Part shown: positions 8,097 through 16,605 of the stretch, in pieces
Numbering within the stretch: the stretch's first letter is position 1
Layout: each line of letters opens with the position of its first letter
Assembly (NCBI GenBank): GCA_017400415.1
Contig: JAFPTE010000021.1
Location: forward strand, 1 to 35,022
Reading direction: 5' to 3'
DNA: 35,022 nucleotides
Source of the DNA: Oscillospiraceae bacterium
GTDB taxonomy: Bacteria; Bacillota; Clostridia; Oscillospirales; Oscillospiraceae
Program-made: the position numbers and the translations under genes
Notes under the pieces: generated by a model
What the model saw: only the letters and a program-made list of their open reading frames with translations
Told to the model about the DNA's origin: nothing
The model's database searches: none

Positions 8097-8873
8097 ATGT
8101 CTATATACATATCAACCGGAATCACGATTTACTTCTCCGTCCTGGCCTTCCTGTTCGGCACCGTGATGGGCTCGTTCCTCAACTGTATGGCCTACCGCAT
8201 TGCCCACGGGCAGGACTGGACAAAGGGCAGAAGCCATTGCCCAGACTGCGGACACCCTCTGGGCTTTCTGGATCTGTTTCCCATCTTCAGCTGGCTCTTC
8301 CTGGGCGGGAAGTGCCGGTACTGCGGGAAAAAGATCTCTCCCAGATACCCGCTTACGGAGCTGTTCTTCGGCCTTGTGACCCTGGCCTGCCTGCTCAGGT
8401 TTGACCTGACTGTGCTGTGCCTGCGGAACTTTATATTCATCTGCTGCCTTTTCACCCTGTCCCTTGTGGATCTGGAGTCCTATATAATCCCCAACGGCTG
8501 CCTTGTTGTGGCCGCCGTGGCCTGGGCGGTTACGGAGCCCTTCCTGTTTGAGGGCTGGCCGGACCTGGGGCTGCATATCTTTGCCGCCGTGCTTTACGGC
8601 GGGGGAATCATGGCCGTGAGCCTTATTATGGACAGGGTGCTTAAAAAGGAGAGCCTGGGCGGGGGAGACGTGAAGCTCTTCGCCGTGGTGGGTCTATATT
8701 TTGGGCTCATTGGCGGCCTGTTCGCCATGATCATAGCCTGCGTTCTGGGACTTGTCATTTCCCTGGCCGCAAGAAGAAACAAGATTCCCTTCGGCCCGGC
8801 CATCGCCGCCGCATGTCTGGTAATGGTCTTTTTCGGCCAGGGGCTTGTGAGCTGGTATACCGGCCTGTTCTGA
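8097..8873 (+). CDS. pilD: Prepilin peptidase / N-methyltransferase PilD
   Basis: Membrane aspartyl protease (258 aa) that cleaves the leader of prepilins and methylates the new N-terminus. The N-terminal methyltransferase-like domain opens with LFGTVMGSFLNCMAYRIA and has the two zinc CxxC pairs (CPDC and CRYC). The two catalytic Asp residues lie in SLVDLESYIIPNG and LGGGDVKLFAVVGLY (the conserved GGGD box). The remainder is strongly hydrophobic with several membrane helices. It starts three bases after the preceding stop codon, so it is translationally coupled with the pilin-like gene. Being the only peptidase here, it should process any pilin encoded in or outside this operon. Confidence 0.96.
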   Translation: MSIYISTGITIYFSVLAFLFGTVMGSFLNCMAYRIAHGQDWTKGRSHCPDCGHPLGFLDLFPIFSWLFLGGKCRYCGKKISPRYPLTELFFGLVTLACLLRFDLTVLCLRNFIFICCLFTLSLVDLESYIIPNGCLVVAAVAWAVTEPFLFEGWPDLGLHIFAAVLYGGGIMAVSLIMDRVLKKESLGGGDVKLFAVVGLYFGLIGGLFAMIIACVLGLVISLAARRNKIPFGPAIAAACLVMVFFGQGLVSWYTGLF

Positions 8874-8908
8874 ACAATGTGAAATCCATATAGAAACGGA
8901 GAATCCGA

Positions 8909-9904
8909 ATGGCAAAAACTGTTTTGGGAGTTGACGTCGGTCACGACAGCCTGAAGCTGGCCCTGTGCAAGGGCGACCGGGTCAAAAAAGCGGTTACGGT
9001 TCCCATGCCGAAAAACCTTGTAAAAGAGGGCCGCGTTGTCTCCACAGAGACCATGGGAGAACTCATAAAGACCACCATGCGGGAGCACGGGATCCGTGCC
9101 GGGCGGGCGGCTTACGTCCTGCCCAACGACGTGATCTACGTCCGCAACTGCACCATGCCCAAGATGACGGAGGAGCAGCTTCTGTACAACATCCCTTATG
9201 AGTTCAACGACTACATAACGGATGAGCTGAAGAACTACGTCTTCGACTATGCCATGCTCTCCTCGGAGGCGGAGCTCAAGAATGATGAGCTCACCAACAT
9301 GGAGCTGATGGCGGTGGCAGTGCAGAGCTCCGTCCTGGACGACACCAGGGAGATTCTCCGCAAGGCGGGACTGAAGATGGTCATGGCGGGCCCCGCCGTT
9401 TCCGCCTTCGTGAACATCATCCGCAACCACGAGAAGAAGACCGGCGAGGTGGACCGTGAGTACTGCATGCTGGACCTGGGCTACAACTCCATCCGCATGT
9501 ACATGTTCAAGGGCCAGCGACATATGGTCACCCGCATCCTGGAAATCGGCCTCTCCACCCTGGACCAGGCCATTGCGGACGCCTTCAACGTGGATATCCA
9601 CCTGGCTCACACCTATCTGACCACGGACTATGACGGCTGCCAGCGGCGTGACTTCTGCATGAACTCCTACAACAACATCGCCGTGGAGCTTATGCGGGCC
9701 CTGAACTTCTACCGCTTCTCCAATGGGGACAGCAACCTGGAGGATATCTGGCTCTGCGGCGGCGGCGCCGTTATCGAGCCTCTCAGAACCGCCATTAAAG
9801 ACACCCTGGATATGAATGTCCACTCCGCTGAGGAGCTTATCGACACCACTCAGGTGGATGACGGATACTATTACATCCAGGCTGCCGGAATTACCATGCA
9901 GTAA
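8909..9904 (+). CDS. pilM: Type IV pilus assembly protein PilM (actin-like ATPase)
   Basis: Cytoplasmic actin-fold protein (331 aa) that binds the N-terminus of PilN and links the ATPase side to the membrane alignment complex. Nucleotide-binding motifs are visible in order: phosphate-1 in VLGVDVGHDSLKLALCKG, phosphate-2 in YCMLDLGYNSIRMYMF, and the adenosine motif in DIWLCGGGAVIEPL. Intermediate MPKMTEEQLLYNIPYEFNDYI is typical of PilM/ComA-like proteins. Start ATG 8909 is preceded by CGGAGAA. It is followed 13 bases later by the PilN-like gene, the normal pilMNO order. Confidence 0.92.
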   Translation: MAKTVLGVDVGHDSLKLALCKGDRVKKAVTVPMPKNLVKEGRVVSTETMGELIKTTMREHGIRAGRAAYVLPNDVIYVRNCTMPKMTEEQLLYNIPYEFNDYITDELKNYVFDYAMLSSEAELKNDELTNMELMAVAVQSSVLDDTREILRKAGLKMVMAGPAVSAFVNIIRNHEKKTGEVDREYCMLDLGYNSIRMYMFKGQRHMVTRILEIGLSTLDQAIADAFNVDIHLAHTYLTTDYDGCQRRDFCMNSYNNIAVELMRALNFYRFSNGDSNLEDIWLCGGGAVIEPLRTAIKDTLDMNVHSAEELIDTTQVDDGYYYIQAAGITMQ

Positions 9905-9917
9905 GGGGGGACCGGAA

Positions 9918-10541
9918 GTGGAAGAATTACAGGCAACTCAGGAGACTGCAGCTGCGGCTCCCGCCAAGAAGGCAAAAATCAAGCTGCCCGGAAAGCGAAC
10001 CATAAACCTGGCGGCAATCACCGAGAAAAAGTTCAACTGGAAGGTCTTTATCCCTGCGGTCATACTCATCATCATCGCTGCGGCCCTGTTCTCCAAGTTC
10101 GCCGTGGCGGACCGGCTGGCCGCTGTCAGCGCCGCCGAGGCCAGAGTGGCCGGCATTCGCCGCCAGATTGATGAGGGCTACGCCGCCATCAGAAGCTACG
10201 GCGATATCTCCACCGAGTACGCCCACTACAGCCTGGCCGGCCTCACCGATGAGGAGCTGGGCAGACTGAACCGTGAGGAGATTCTGGACATCATCGAGAC
10301 CGAGATCAGACCCTATCTCACCGTGAACAGCGTCTCCGTTTCCAAGAACCAGCTGACCATGTCCGTCACCGGCAACGACCTGCAGGAGATTACGGACGTG
10401 GTGGCCAGACTCAAGACCAATCCGAGACTGACCTACGCCACCGTGGGCTCCGCCCAGACGACGGATACCCGTTACGGCAGCGATAAGGTCACAGCCAGCG
10501 TGGTCTGCTATGTGGCAGACGCCAGGGAGGTGCAGGAATAA
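9918..10541 (+). CDS. pilN: PilN-like pilus alignment membrane protein
   Basis: A 207-residue bitopic protein: a Lys/Ala-rich cytoplasmic N-terminus containing KLPGKRTINLAAITEKKFN (where PilN family members contact PilM), one membrane helix (FIPAVILIIIAAALFSKFAV), a helical periplasm-facing segment, and a ferredoxin-like C-terminal domain around VSVSKNQLTMSVTGNDLQEI. The start is GTG 9918 with a GGGGGG tract seven bases upstream; an upstream extension to 9816 overlaps pilM and is not supported. The protein is assigned by size, topology and place between pilM and the PilO-like gene rather than by strong sequence signature. Its stop overlaps the next ATG (TAATG). Confidence 0.8.
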   Translation: MEELQATQETAAAAPAKKAKIKLPGKRTINLAAITEKKFNWKVFIPAVILIIIAAALFSKFAVADRLAAVSAAEARVAGIRRQIDEGYAAIRSYGDISTEYAHYSLAGLTDEELGRLNREEILDIIETEIRPYLTVNSVSVSKNQLTMSVTGNDLQEITDVVARLKTNPRLTYATVGSAQTTDTRYGSDKVTASVVCYVADAREVQE

Positions 10542-11131
10542 TGAAACTGCTTAGCAGAGACTTTACAAAGGGCGAGCTGGTCCTTATCATATTCCTCGTT
10601 GTGGCCCTCCTGGCCCTGGCATATTATCAGTTTATCGATATCCCGGTCCGCACCGCCATCCAGAACGCCGAGAGCGAGGCTGACGCCCTGAACGTGGAGC
10701 TCACCGCCGTCAACGCCAAGGTTGCGGAGCTCAAGCGCATGAGCGAGGACCTGGAGAAGTTCAAGGGCGGCAGCACCGGCATCCTGGCCTCCTATAATAA
10801 CCAGAAGGCCGAGCTGGACTATCTGAACGCCGTTCTGGGCAGCAACCCCAACTACTCTCTGAACCTGCCCACCAACGCCACTGAGGGCTCGGAGAATCTG
10901 GTCCGCCGGAACTTCACCCTGAGCTACACCACAAACAGCTTTGAGGATCTTTCCAACCTTATCCGTGCCGTGTCCGGCTGCCCCTACCGCTGCTACATCG
11001 GAGACCTTTCCTTCTCTATCAACAACAACACCTACAGCGGCCGCACCATCACCATGGACATGACCGGCACCTTCTACGAGACCATGGTCGGCGGCACCAA
11101 GGACGCCGGTCTGGTCCCCTACAAGAAGTAA
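10541..11131 (+). CDS. pilO: PilO-like pilus alignment membrane protein
   Basis: A 196-residue bitopic protein with a short cytoplasmic N-terminus (MKLLSRDFTKGE), a membrane helix (LVLIIFLVVALLALAYYQFI), a predicted coiled coil (about residues 40-75: AESEADALNVELTAVNAKV) and a C-terminal alpha/beta domain, the layout of PilO. Its ATG overlaps the pilN-like stop by one base, so the pair is coupled, as expected for a PilN-PilO heterodimer. It is the last gene of the operon: a strong terminator follows 22 bases later. No PilP or PilQ follows, in keeping with a monoderm cell with no outer-membrane secretin. Confidence 0.8.
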   Translation: MKLLSRDFTKGELVLIIFLVVALLALAYYQFIDIPVRTAIQNAESEADALNVELTAVNAKVAELKRMSEDLEKFKGGSTGILASYNNQKAELDYLNAVLGSNPNYSLNLPTNATEGSENLVRRNFTLSYTTNSFEDLSNLIRAVSGCPYRCYIGDLSFSINNNTYSGRTITMDMTGTFYETMVGGTKDAGLVPYKK

Positions 11132-11153
11132 AAACCATTTTGAAATCACCGTC

Positions 11154-11179
11154 AAGCCGCCCGAAAGGGCGGCTTTTTT
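11154..11179 (+). terminator. Rho-independent terminator after the pilus operon
   Basis: AAGCCGCCC and GGGCGGCTT form a perfect 9-bp stem with a GAAA tetraloop, followed by six T residues. It ends the operon 22 bases after the pilO-like stop codon. Confidence 0.95.
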
Positions 11180-11277
11180 GCGCCTTTCTCAAAAGCCCAT
11201 GACAAAATATTTTCTTGCCAAAATTGCAAAATCATTATATAATAAGTGCAAGATATTTCTAAGTCGGGGGCGAGTGA

Positions 11278-11994
11278 TTGAAGGCAGCTGTTGTTGATAC
11301 GGAGAGGGATCGGGCAGAGCATATTGTGCATCTTCTTGAAAGATACAGGGTCCTGAGGGGCGTGGAGCTGGAGATTTCTGTTTTCCACAACCCGGTGGAC
11401 TTTGTCACTGACTACAACACCCCCCTTGACCTTATAATCATAGCGGCGGAAATGCCCATTATGGACGGCTTTGAGTGCGCCTCCAAGCTCCGCAGCATCG
11501 ATCCTCTTGTGATGATAATCTTCATTTCCTCCGGCACAAGGCATGTGATGGCGGCCTTTGACGTGGAGGCTGTGGGCTATTTCGTGCAGCCTGTCAGCGA
11601 GGCTGCAATGTTCGCAAAGCTGGACAGAATCAAGCAATACATCAATTATCGGGGCAAAAAAATACTGATTTCTACGGATAATGGCATCCGTATCATTCGC
11701 TCGGATGAGATTTATTACGTGGAGGGCAGCAACCAATACATAATATATCATACCTCCGTAGGCAACTATCGGGTCCGATGCACGATGAAAAGTGCGGAGC
11801 AGACTCTGGGAGAGGGCTTCGCCAGACCCACCAGCTCCTTCCTGGTAAACCTGAACTACGTCTCCCAGATAAGCAGGGGAGAGGTCCGGGTTGCTGATGC
11901 GGGCATTACCATCAGCCGACCCAAGAAAAAAGCCTTCCTGGAAAGGTGCAGAACCTACTTCGGAACCGGGTTTGAATCCCGTGAGGTTACCTGA
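11278..11994 (+). CDS. LytTR-family response regulator with degenerate receiver
   Basis: A 238-residue DNA-binding regulator. The receiver-like domain (about 1-115) has the right fold pattern, but the phospho-acceptor position is Ala56 in IIAAEMPIMDGFE (normally Asp, as in LDIQMPGMDG) and the beta-5 Lys is Gln104 in GYFVQPV. One acidic-pocket residue (Asp7) and Ser84 remain. The LytTR domain (about 130-230) shows DEIYYVEGSNQYIIYHTS and FARPTSSFLVNLNYVSQI, both typical. The start is TTG 11278, preceded by a G-rich Shine-Dalgarno; no good ATG lies near. No histidine kinase is adjacent. It lies alone between two terminators, just upstream of the GH3 operon, which it may control (inference from position only). 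It probably acts without phosphorylation. Confidence 0.9.
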   Translation: MKAAVVDTERDRAEHIVHLLERYRVLRGVELEISVFHNPVDFVTDYNTPLDLIIIAAEMPIMDGFECASKLRSIDPLVMIIFISSGTRHVMAAFDVEAVGYFVQPVSEAAMFAKLDRIKQYINYRGKKILISTDNGIRIIRSDEIYYVEGSNQYIIYHTSVGNYRVRCTMKSAEQTLGEGFARPTSSFLVNLNYVSQISRGEVRVADAGITISRPKKKAFLERCRTYFGTGFESREVT

Positions 11995-12002
11995 GATTAC
12001 AT

Positions 12003-12036
12003 AATGACGAACTTTTTCGGAAGTTCGTCATTTTTT
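12003..12036 (+). terminator. Rho-independent terminator after the LytTR gene
   Basis: AATGACGAACTT and AAGTTCGTCATT form a perfect 12-bp stem with a 6-base loop, followed by a T tract. It begins nine bases after the stop codon. The rest of the gap to 12254 is AT-rich leader sequence in which I see no confident promoter, apart from a direct repeat of AGGTTTTG at 12081 and 12095. Confidence 0.93.
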
Positions 12037-12254
12037 GCTTAAAAAATGGGCTTAAATGCTGACCTTTATGTGCAGAATTGAGGTTTTGCCCGGGAGGTTT
12101 TGTACATTATGACAGATTACAAAAAAGGATCCGGTGCTCTTCGGTCATTCTGCTAAGTTCTCCACAAAATGAACAAGTTTCTCCAAAGTTAAACTAAATA
12201 TAGCTGCAATATTGTAAAATCACGATACAGTAATTTTTCCACAAGGAGGAAGTT

Positions 12255-15200
12255 ATGAAGAACACACGCATTTCCAAGGTTCTTGCTGTTGCAATGGTCC
12301 TTGCCATGGTCCTGAGCATCAGCGGTACCGCACTTGCCGGCTGGTCTGATCTTATCAGCCCTGACCGCAAGTTCGCTGCTCAGTTCGACGATCCCGACGA
12401 GCTGATGGCGTATGACGAGGCTCTCAACCGTGAGATCGCCGCAGAAGGCTTCACCCTTCTGAAAAACAACGGCGCCCTCCCTCTTGAGAAGAATGAGCGC
12501 CGTGTTACCGTCCTTGGCCTGCTCTCCAAGAGCCTGGCTACCGGCGGCGGCGGATCCGGCTCCCAGAGCCGTCCCGGCAACGGCACCACCTTCAAATCCG
12601 ATTACCCCGCAGCCCATGCATCCACCATCTTCGATGCTCTCGAAGAGGCCGGATTCACCGTTAACCCCCGTGTCCGCGCCAGATACGACGCTACCCGCGT
12701 CCCCACCCAGTCTGCAGGCGGCATGGGCGGCGCCAACCCCTACGAGAACGGCCACTACATGGTTGAGGCCGCCGATGGCATCGTAGAGTTCAACGGCAAG
12801 AAGTACAATCCCATTACCGACGGTACCGGCACCCTGTCCGGCGCTGACGACAACCTGGGCGTCTACGGCGACGCCGCTGTGATCGTCATCTCCCGTACCG
12901 GTTCCGAGGGCGCAGACAACCTGAGCCACGATGTGGCCGGCCACTCTGACCCCACTGACCACTACAGCTCCCTGAACGACTCCGAGTTCGAGCTTCTGGC
13001 TTATGCCAAGGCCAACTTCTCCAAGGTCGTCGTCATCCTGAACACCCCCGCCGTCATGGAGGTTGGTGCTCTCGAGGACGATGAGGGCATCGACGCCGTT
13101 CTGTGGATCGGCCAGCCGGGCTACAACGGCGTTATGGCAGTCGGCGACATCCTCACCGGTAAGGTCAATCCCTCCGGCCACACCGTTGACTTCTGGATGA
13201 GAGATTTCGAGACCGACCCCACCTGGTACAACTTCGGCAACTATGCCGGTGCCAACTACGCCCTGAACGGTGAGTTCGGCAACGCCGGCAACGCCCCCGG
13301 CATGAACAAGGCTGCCGACAGCATTTACTCCAACAACGAGTATGCTGTTGACTATGCTGAGGGCATCTTCATGGGCTACCGCTACTACGAGACCGTTGCC
13401 GCCGAGCTGGGCGACAAGGGCGAGGAGTGGTACAAGGCCAACGTGGTTTACCCCTTCGGCTTCGGCCTTTCCTATTCCAGCTTCTCCCAGAAGATCCTGG
13501 GCGTGGACGGCAGCGTTGACGACAAGGACGGCACCCTGACCGTTAAGGTTGAGGTCACCAACACCGGCGCTGTTTCCGGCAAGGAAGTTGTTCAGCTGTA
13601 CAACACCGCTCCTTACACCAAGGGCGGCATCGACAAGGCTGCTGTTGCCCTGGTGGGCTTCGGCAAGACCTCTGTCCTGAACCCCGGCGCCTCTGAGGTC
13701 GTTGAGATCACCATCAACGTGAAGGATCTTGCTTCCTTCGATTACAACGACCGCAACGGCAACGGCTTCTGCGGCTATGAGCTTGAAGCCGGCAACTATG
13801 TCCTCTCCGTCCGCAAGAACTCCCATGAGGCTTATGACAGCACCACTCTGAGAGTGAGAAATGCTGCTCAGTGGGACGAGGACGGCAATCCCGACACCCC
13901 CAACAACATCTTCTCCCAGGGCCTTGACAGCGCCTGGGGCCAGTTCAACACTCTGTCCAACACCTGGACCCAGTCCCACACCGAGCATTATCTCCACAGA
14001 GATATGCTGGTCACCGACGGACAGGTCTATGATCTGAAGCAGCTTTCCTGGCTCCTCACCGACGACAACCTCTTCACCGAAGAGGCTATGGGCGTCCTGC
14101 AGACCAGAACCAGATTCTACTCCTTCGAGGACCACGACAACCTTAAGACTGCCGCTGTTGAGCAGGACTATGTGAACGTCTGGACCAAGACCAAGGATGA
14201 CATCCCTGCAAACTGGACTCAGGGCACCGGCGTCATCGATGAGAAGACCGGCATGTATGCCATCACCCTGGGCGACATGATCGGCGTTCCCTATGATGAT
14301 CCCAAGTGGGATGAGTTCCTGAACCAGCTTACCTGGGACGAGATGATGGCCAACGTCCGCTCCGGCCGTTACAACACCGTGGGCGCTGCCTCCGTGGGCC
14401 GCTACCAGGTCACCGACCAGGATGGTCCTGGCCAGCTGAGAGTTGCAGGCGACTGGGCCTGGGCCTGCGAGGTCGTCATGGCCGCCACCTGGAACACCGA
14501 GCTTGCCTATAAGTACGGCGAGGCTGTGGGCAACGCCTCCATCATGGGCAATATCAACGGTTGGTATGGCCCTGCCATGGACACCCACCGCAACCCCCTG
14601 GCCGGCCGTAACTTCGAGTACTTCTCCCAGGACGGCGTTCAGGGCGGCTACATCGCTGCTGCCGTCGTGAAGGGCGCCACCGATAAGGGCGTTCACGTCT
14701 ACATCAAGCACGCCTTCATGAACGACCAGGAGACCAGCCGTATGAACGGCTCCACCTTCGTTACCGAGCAGGCCATCCGTGAGATCTATGCAAAGGTCTT
14801 CGAAATCTGCACCAAGCTTGGCAACGCCAACGGCTTCATGAGCTCCTTCATGAGAATCGGTCTTGAGACCTCCGCTTCCTACGCTATCAACATCCAGCTC
14901 TACAGAAACGAGTGGGGCTTCGAGGGTTACAGCGTAACTGACTTCTATTCCGCCAACGGCCCCGGATGGCAGGGCAACCAGCTCGTCCGCGGCAACACCA
15001 TTCCTCTTGGTACTTACAACAACTCCGCTGCAGGCAACGGCTCCGGCCTTGACGGTCAGTGGGATGCCGAGAAGAAGATGGTCACCGTTCCTGCCTATGA
15101 CGCCGAGCTTAACGACGGCGCCGGCGGACCCAGCGAGACCGTCCGTGAGGACAGCCCCACCCTGTGGTTCTGGACCCGTGACCTGACCAAGAACATCATG

Positions 15201-16496
15201 TGGACTCAGGCCAACCTGAACGGCCAGTTCGGCGGCTTCTATAACTACATGATCGAGATCAACCCCGAGCTTTCCTTCAAGCAGAACGAGGCTGTTGAGC
15301 GCGGCACCAACATCCTCACCGCTGAGTCTCACACCCAGCTGGATAAGGTCTTCGGCTCCACCGGCTACACCGTTACCGCCACCGGCCTGCCCAAGGGCGT
15401 CACCGTCGCTGCTGACGGCACCCTGTCCGGCACTCCCGCCGAGAACGGCAGCAAGCGCATCACCGTCAATGTGGCCGGCAACTACGGCCTTGCCAACATC
15501 CACGGCTCCAAGAACGCTGACCTGGTGGTCGCTGACTTCGACGAGATCCTTCTGGATACCGTTAAGCTGTCCAATGTGAATGCCAACCTTGGCACTGAGT
15601 TCTCCGCTCAGGTTGAGGGCGAGCCTGTTGCCCTTACCGAGGACAACTATGTTGCCGGCGGCAGAGCCAATGCCGACAACGTGGGCAAGTACGTCTCCAA
15701 GACCTACACCGCCTCCGGCCTGCCCGGCGGCCTGTCCATCAACAGAAACACCGGCGCAATCACCGGCACTCCCACTGAGACCGGCGTGTTCCCCGTAACC
15801 GTGGGCATCACCTACGGCAAGGTCACCCAGTCCCAGGGCCGTTCCGGCGCCAGCTACACCACCACCAACGAGGCTTATACCTCCACCTATCGCTTCACCG
15901 TTGACGGCGGCTTCAACGTAGTCTTTGACGCCAACAACGGCACCGGCGCTACCCAGAATCTGGGCATGACCGCCCCCGGCGCTCTGGGCGAGGCTCTTGA
16001 GAGCATCACCGAGCCCACCAACGGCGCTCGTCCCTTCCTGGGCTGGGCCACCAGAGCCAACGCCACTGCTGCTGATGTGGACGCCGACACCAACGTGAGC
16101 CGTGCCACCACCTTCTATGCAGTCTACGGCAATGAGCCCATCGCTATCAGCGCTGCCGGCACCTGGGTCATCAACGGTGTTGATACCGGCATCCCCGCCA
16201 CCGGTAAGGACGGCGCCGACGGTAAGGACGGCGCTCAGGGTCCTGCAGGTGAGAAGGGCGAAAAGGGTGACAAGGGCGATAAGGGCGACACTGGCGCTAC
16301 CGGTGCTGCCGGTGCCAACGGTACCAACGGTAAGGACGGTACTGCCGGCGCCAACGGCAAGGACGGCGCTGCCGGCCAGAACGGTAAGGACGGCTCCGAC
16401 GCCAACGGCACTCTGGGCACTGTGTTCGGCATCATCGGCACTGTTCTCGGCGCCGGTGCTCTGGGCTATACTGTCATCACCAAGAAGAAGAACTGA
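12255..16496 (+). CDS. Surface GH3 beta-glycosidase, permuted, with collagen-like stalk and membrane anchor
   Basis: A 1413-residue secreted glycoside hydrolase family 3 protein, probably releasing sugars from the ends of beta-linked oligosaccharides outside the cell. A signal peptide ends near residue 28 (SGTALA). Domains are permuted: the GH3 C-terminal domain comes first (EGFTLLKNNGALPLEKNE), then an FN3-like domain (from about 410; YPFGFGLSYSSF), then the GH3 N-terminal barrel (about 690-930; LTWDEMM). Active-site residues are Asp723 in TDQDGPGQL, Lys818-His819, and the likely nucleophile Asp896 in GYSVTDFYS. After these come putative Ig (GLPGGLSINRNTGAITGTP) and InlB-like repeats, 22 Gly-X-Y triplets (1317-1382), and a C-terminal helix ending ITKKKN. 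AAGGAGG precedes the ATG at ideal spacing. Permuted GH3s are known from rumen clostridia; the collagen-like stalk is unusual. Substrate unknown. Confidence 0.93.
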   Translation: MKNTRISKVLAVAMVLAMVLSISGTALAGWSDLISPDRKFAAQFDDPDELMAYDEALNREIAAEGFTLLKNNGALPLEKNERRVTVLGLLSKSLATGGGGSGSQSRPGNGTTFKSDYPAAHASTIFDALEEAGFTVNPRVRARYDATRVPTQSAGGMGGANPYENGHYMVEAADGIVEFNGKKYNPITDGTGTLSGADDNLGVYGDAAVIVISRTGSEGADNLSHDVAGHSDPTDHYSSLNDSEFELLAYAKANFSKVVVILNTPAVMEVGALEDDEGIDAVLWIGQPGYNGVMAVGDILTGKVNPSGHTVDFWMRDFETDPTWYNFGNYAGANYALNGEFGNAGNAPGMNKAADSIYSNNEYAVDYAEGIFMGYRYYETVAAELGDKGEEWYKANVVYPFGFGLSYSSFSQKILGVDGSVDDKDGTLTVKVEVTNTGAVSGKEVVQLYNTAPYTKGGIDKAAVALVGFGKTSVLNPGASEVVEITINVKDLASFDYNDRNGNGFCGYELEAGNYVLSVRKNSHEAYDSTTLRVRNAAQWDEDGNPDTPNNIFSQGLDSAWGQFNTLSNTWTQSHTEHYLHRDMLVTDGQVYDLKQLSWLLTDDNLFTEEAMGVLQTRTRFYSFEDHDNLKTAAVEQDYVNVWTKTKDDIPANWTQGTGVIDEKTGMYAITLGDMIGVPYDDPKWDEFLNQLTWDEMMANVRSGRYNTVGAASVGRYQVTDQDGPGQLRVAGDWAWACEVVMAATWNTELAYKYGEAVGNASIMGNINGWYGPAMDTHRNPLAGRNFEYFSQDGVQGGYIAAAVVKGATDKGVHVYIKHAFMNDQETSRMNGSTFVTEQAIREIYAKVFEICTKLGNANGFMSSFMRIGLETSASYAINIQLYRNEWGFEGYSVTDFYSANGPGWQGNQLVRGNTIPLGTYNNSAAGNGSGLDGQWDAEKKMVTVPAYDAELNDGAGGPSETVREDSPTLWFWTRDLTKNIMWTQANLNGQFGGFYNYMIEINPELSFKQNEAVERGTNILTAESHTQLDKVFGSTGYTVTATGLPKGVTVAADGTLSGTPAENGSKRITVNVAGNYGLANIHGSKNADLVVADFDEILLDTVKLSNVNANLGTEFSAQVEGEPVALTEDNYVAGGRANADNVGKYVSKTYTASGLPGGLSINRNTGAITGTPTETGVFPVTVGITYGKVTQSQGRSGASYTTTNEAYTSTYRFTVDGGFNVVFDANNGTGATQNLGMTAPGALGEALESITEPTNGARPFLGWATRANATAADVDADTNVSRATTFYAVYGNEPIAISAAGTWVINGVDTGIPATGKDGADGKDGAQGPAGEKGEKGDKGDKGDTGATGAAGANGTNGKDGTAGANGKDGAAGQNGKDGSDANGTLGTVFGIIGTVLGAGALGYTVITKKKN
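16203..16400 (+). repeat. Collagen-like Gly-X-Y coding repeat (22 triplets)
   Basis: Twenty-two uninterrupted Gly-X-Y triplets lie in frame inside the GH3 gene (GKD, GAD, GEK, GDK, GAN, GQN and similar), between the InlB-like region and the C-terminal membrane helix. At DNA level this gives imperfect 9- and 18-base repeats built on GGTAAGGACGGC. In known bacterial collagen-like proteins such tracts form trimeric rods; here that would project the enzyme from the membrane. Charged GEK/GDK triplets cluster in the middle, which resembles stabilising collagen sequence. Confidence 0.93.
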
Positions 16497-16532
16497 TAAA
16501 CCTGAACGCATAGCGTTCCGGTAAAGTCCGAA

Positions 16533-16568
16533 AACGGCTTCGGCGGACGCAAGTTTGCCGAAGCCGTT
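16533..16568 (+). promoter_or_regulatory. Intercistronic hairpin within the GH3 operon
   Basis: AACGGCTTCGGC (16533-16544) and GCCGAAGCCGTT (16557-16568) form a perfect 12-bp stem with a 12-base loop, 37 bases after the first GH3 stop. No T tract follows, so it is a weak terminator at best. It could protect the 3' end of a processed GH3 mRNA and so lower expression of the two downstream genes. A smaller hairpin, GAACGC-ATA-GCGTTC, lies just before it. Confidence 0.7.
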
Positions 16569-16605
16569 AATTGTACCGTTCAAATTTAGCATGAGGAGAG
16601 ATTTG

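Noticed and set aside
9816..9917. N-terminal extension of the pilN-like gene overlapping pilM
   Set aside because: No ribosome-binding site and no conserved sequence; GTG 9918 with a G-rich Shine-Dalgarno fits better.
16203..16400. Short tandem repeats that could be taken for a CRISPR array
   Set aside because: The repeats are in frame, lack unique spacers of constant length and encode Gly-X-Y triplets.
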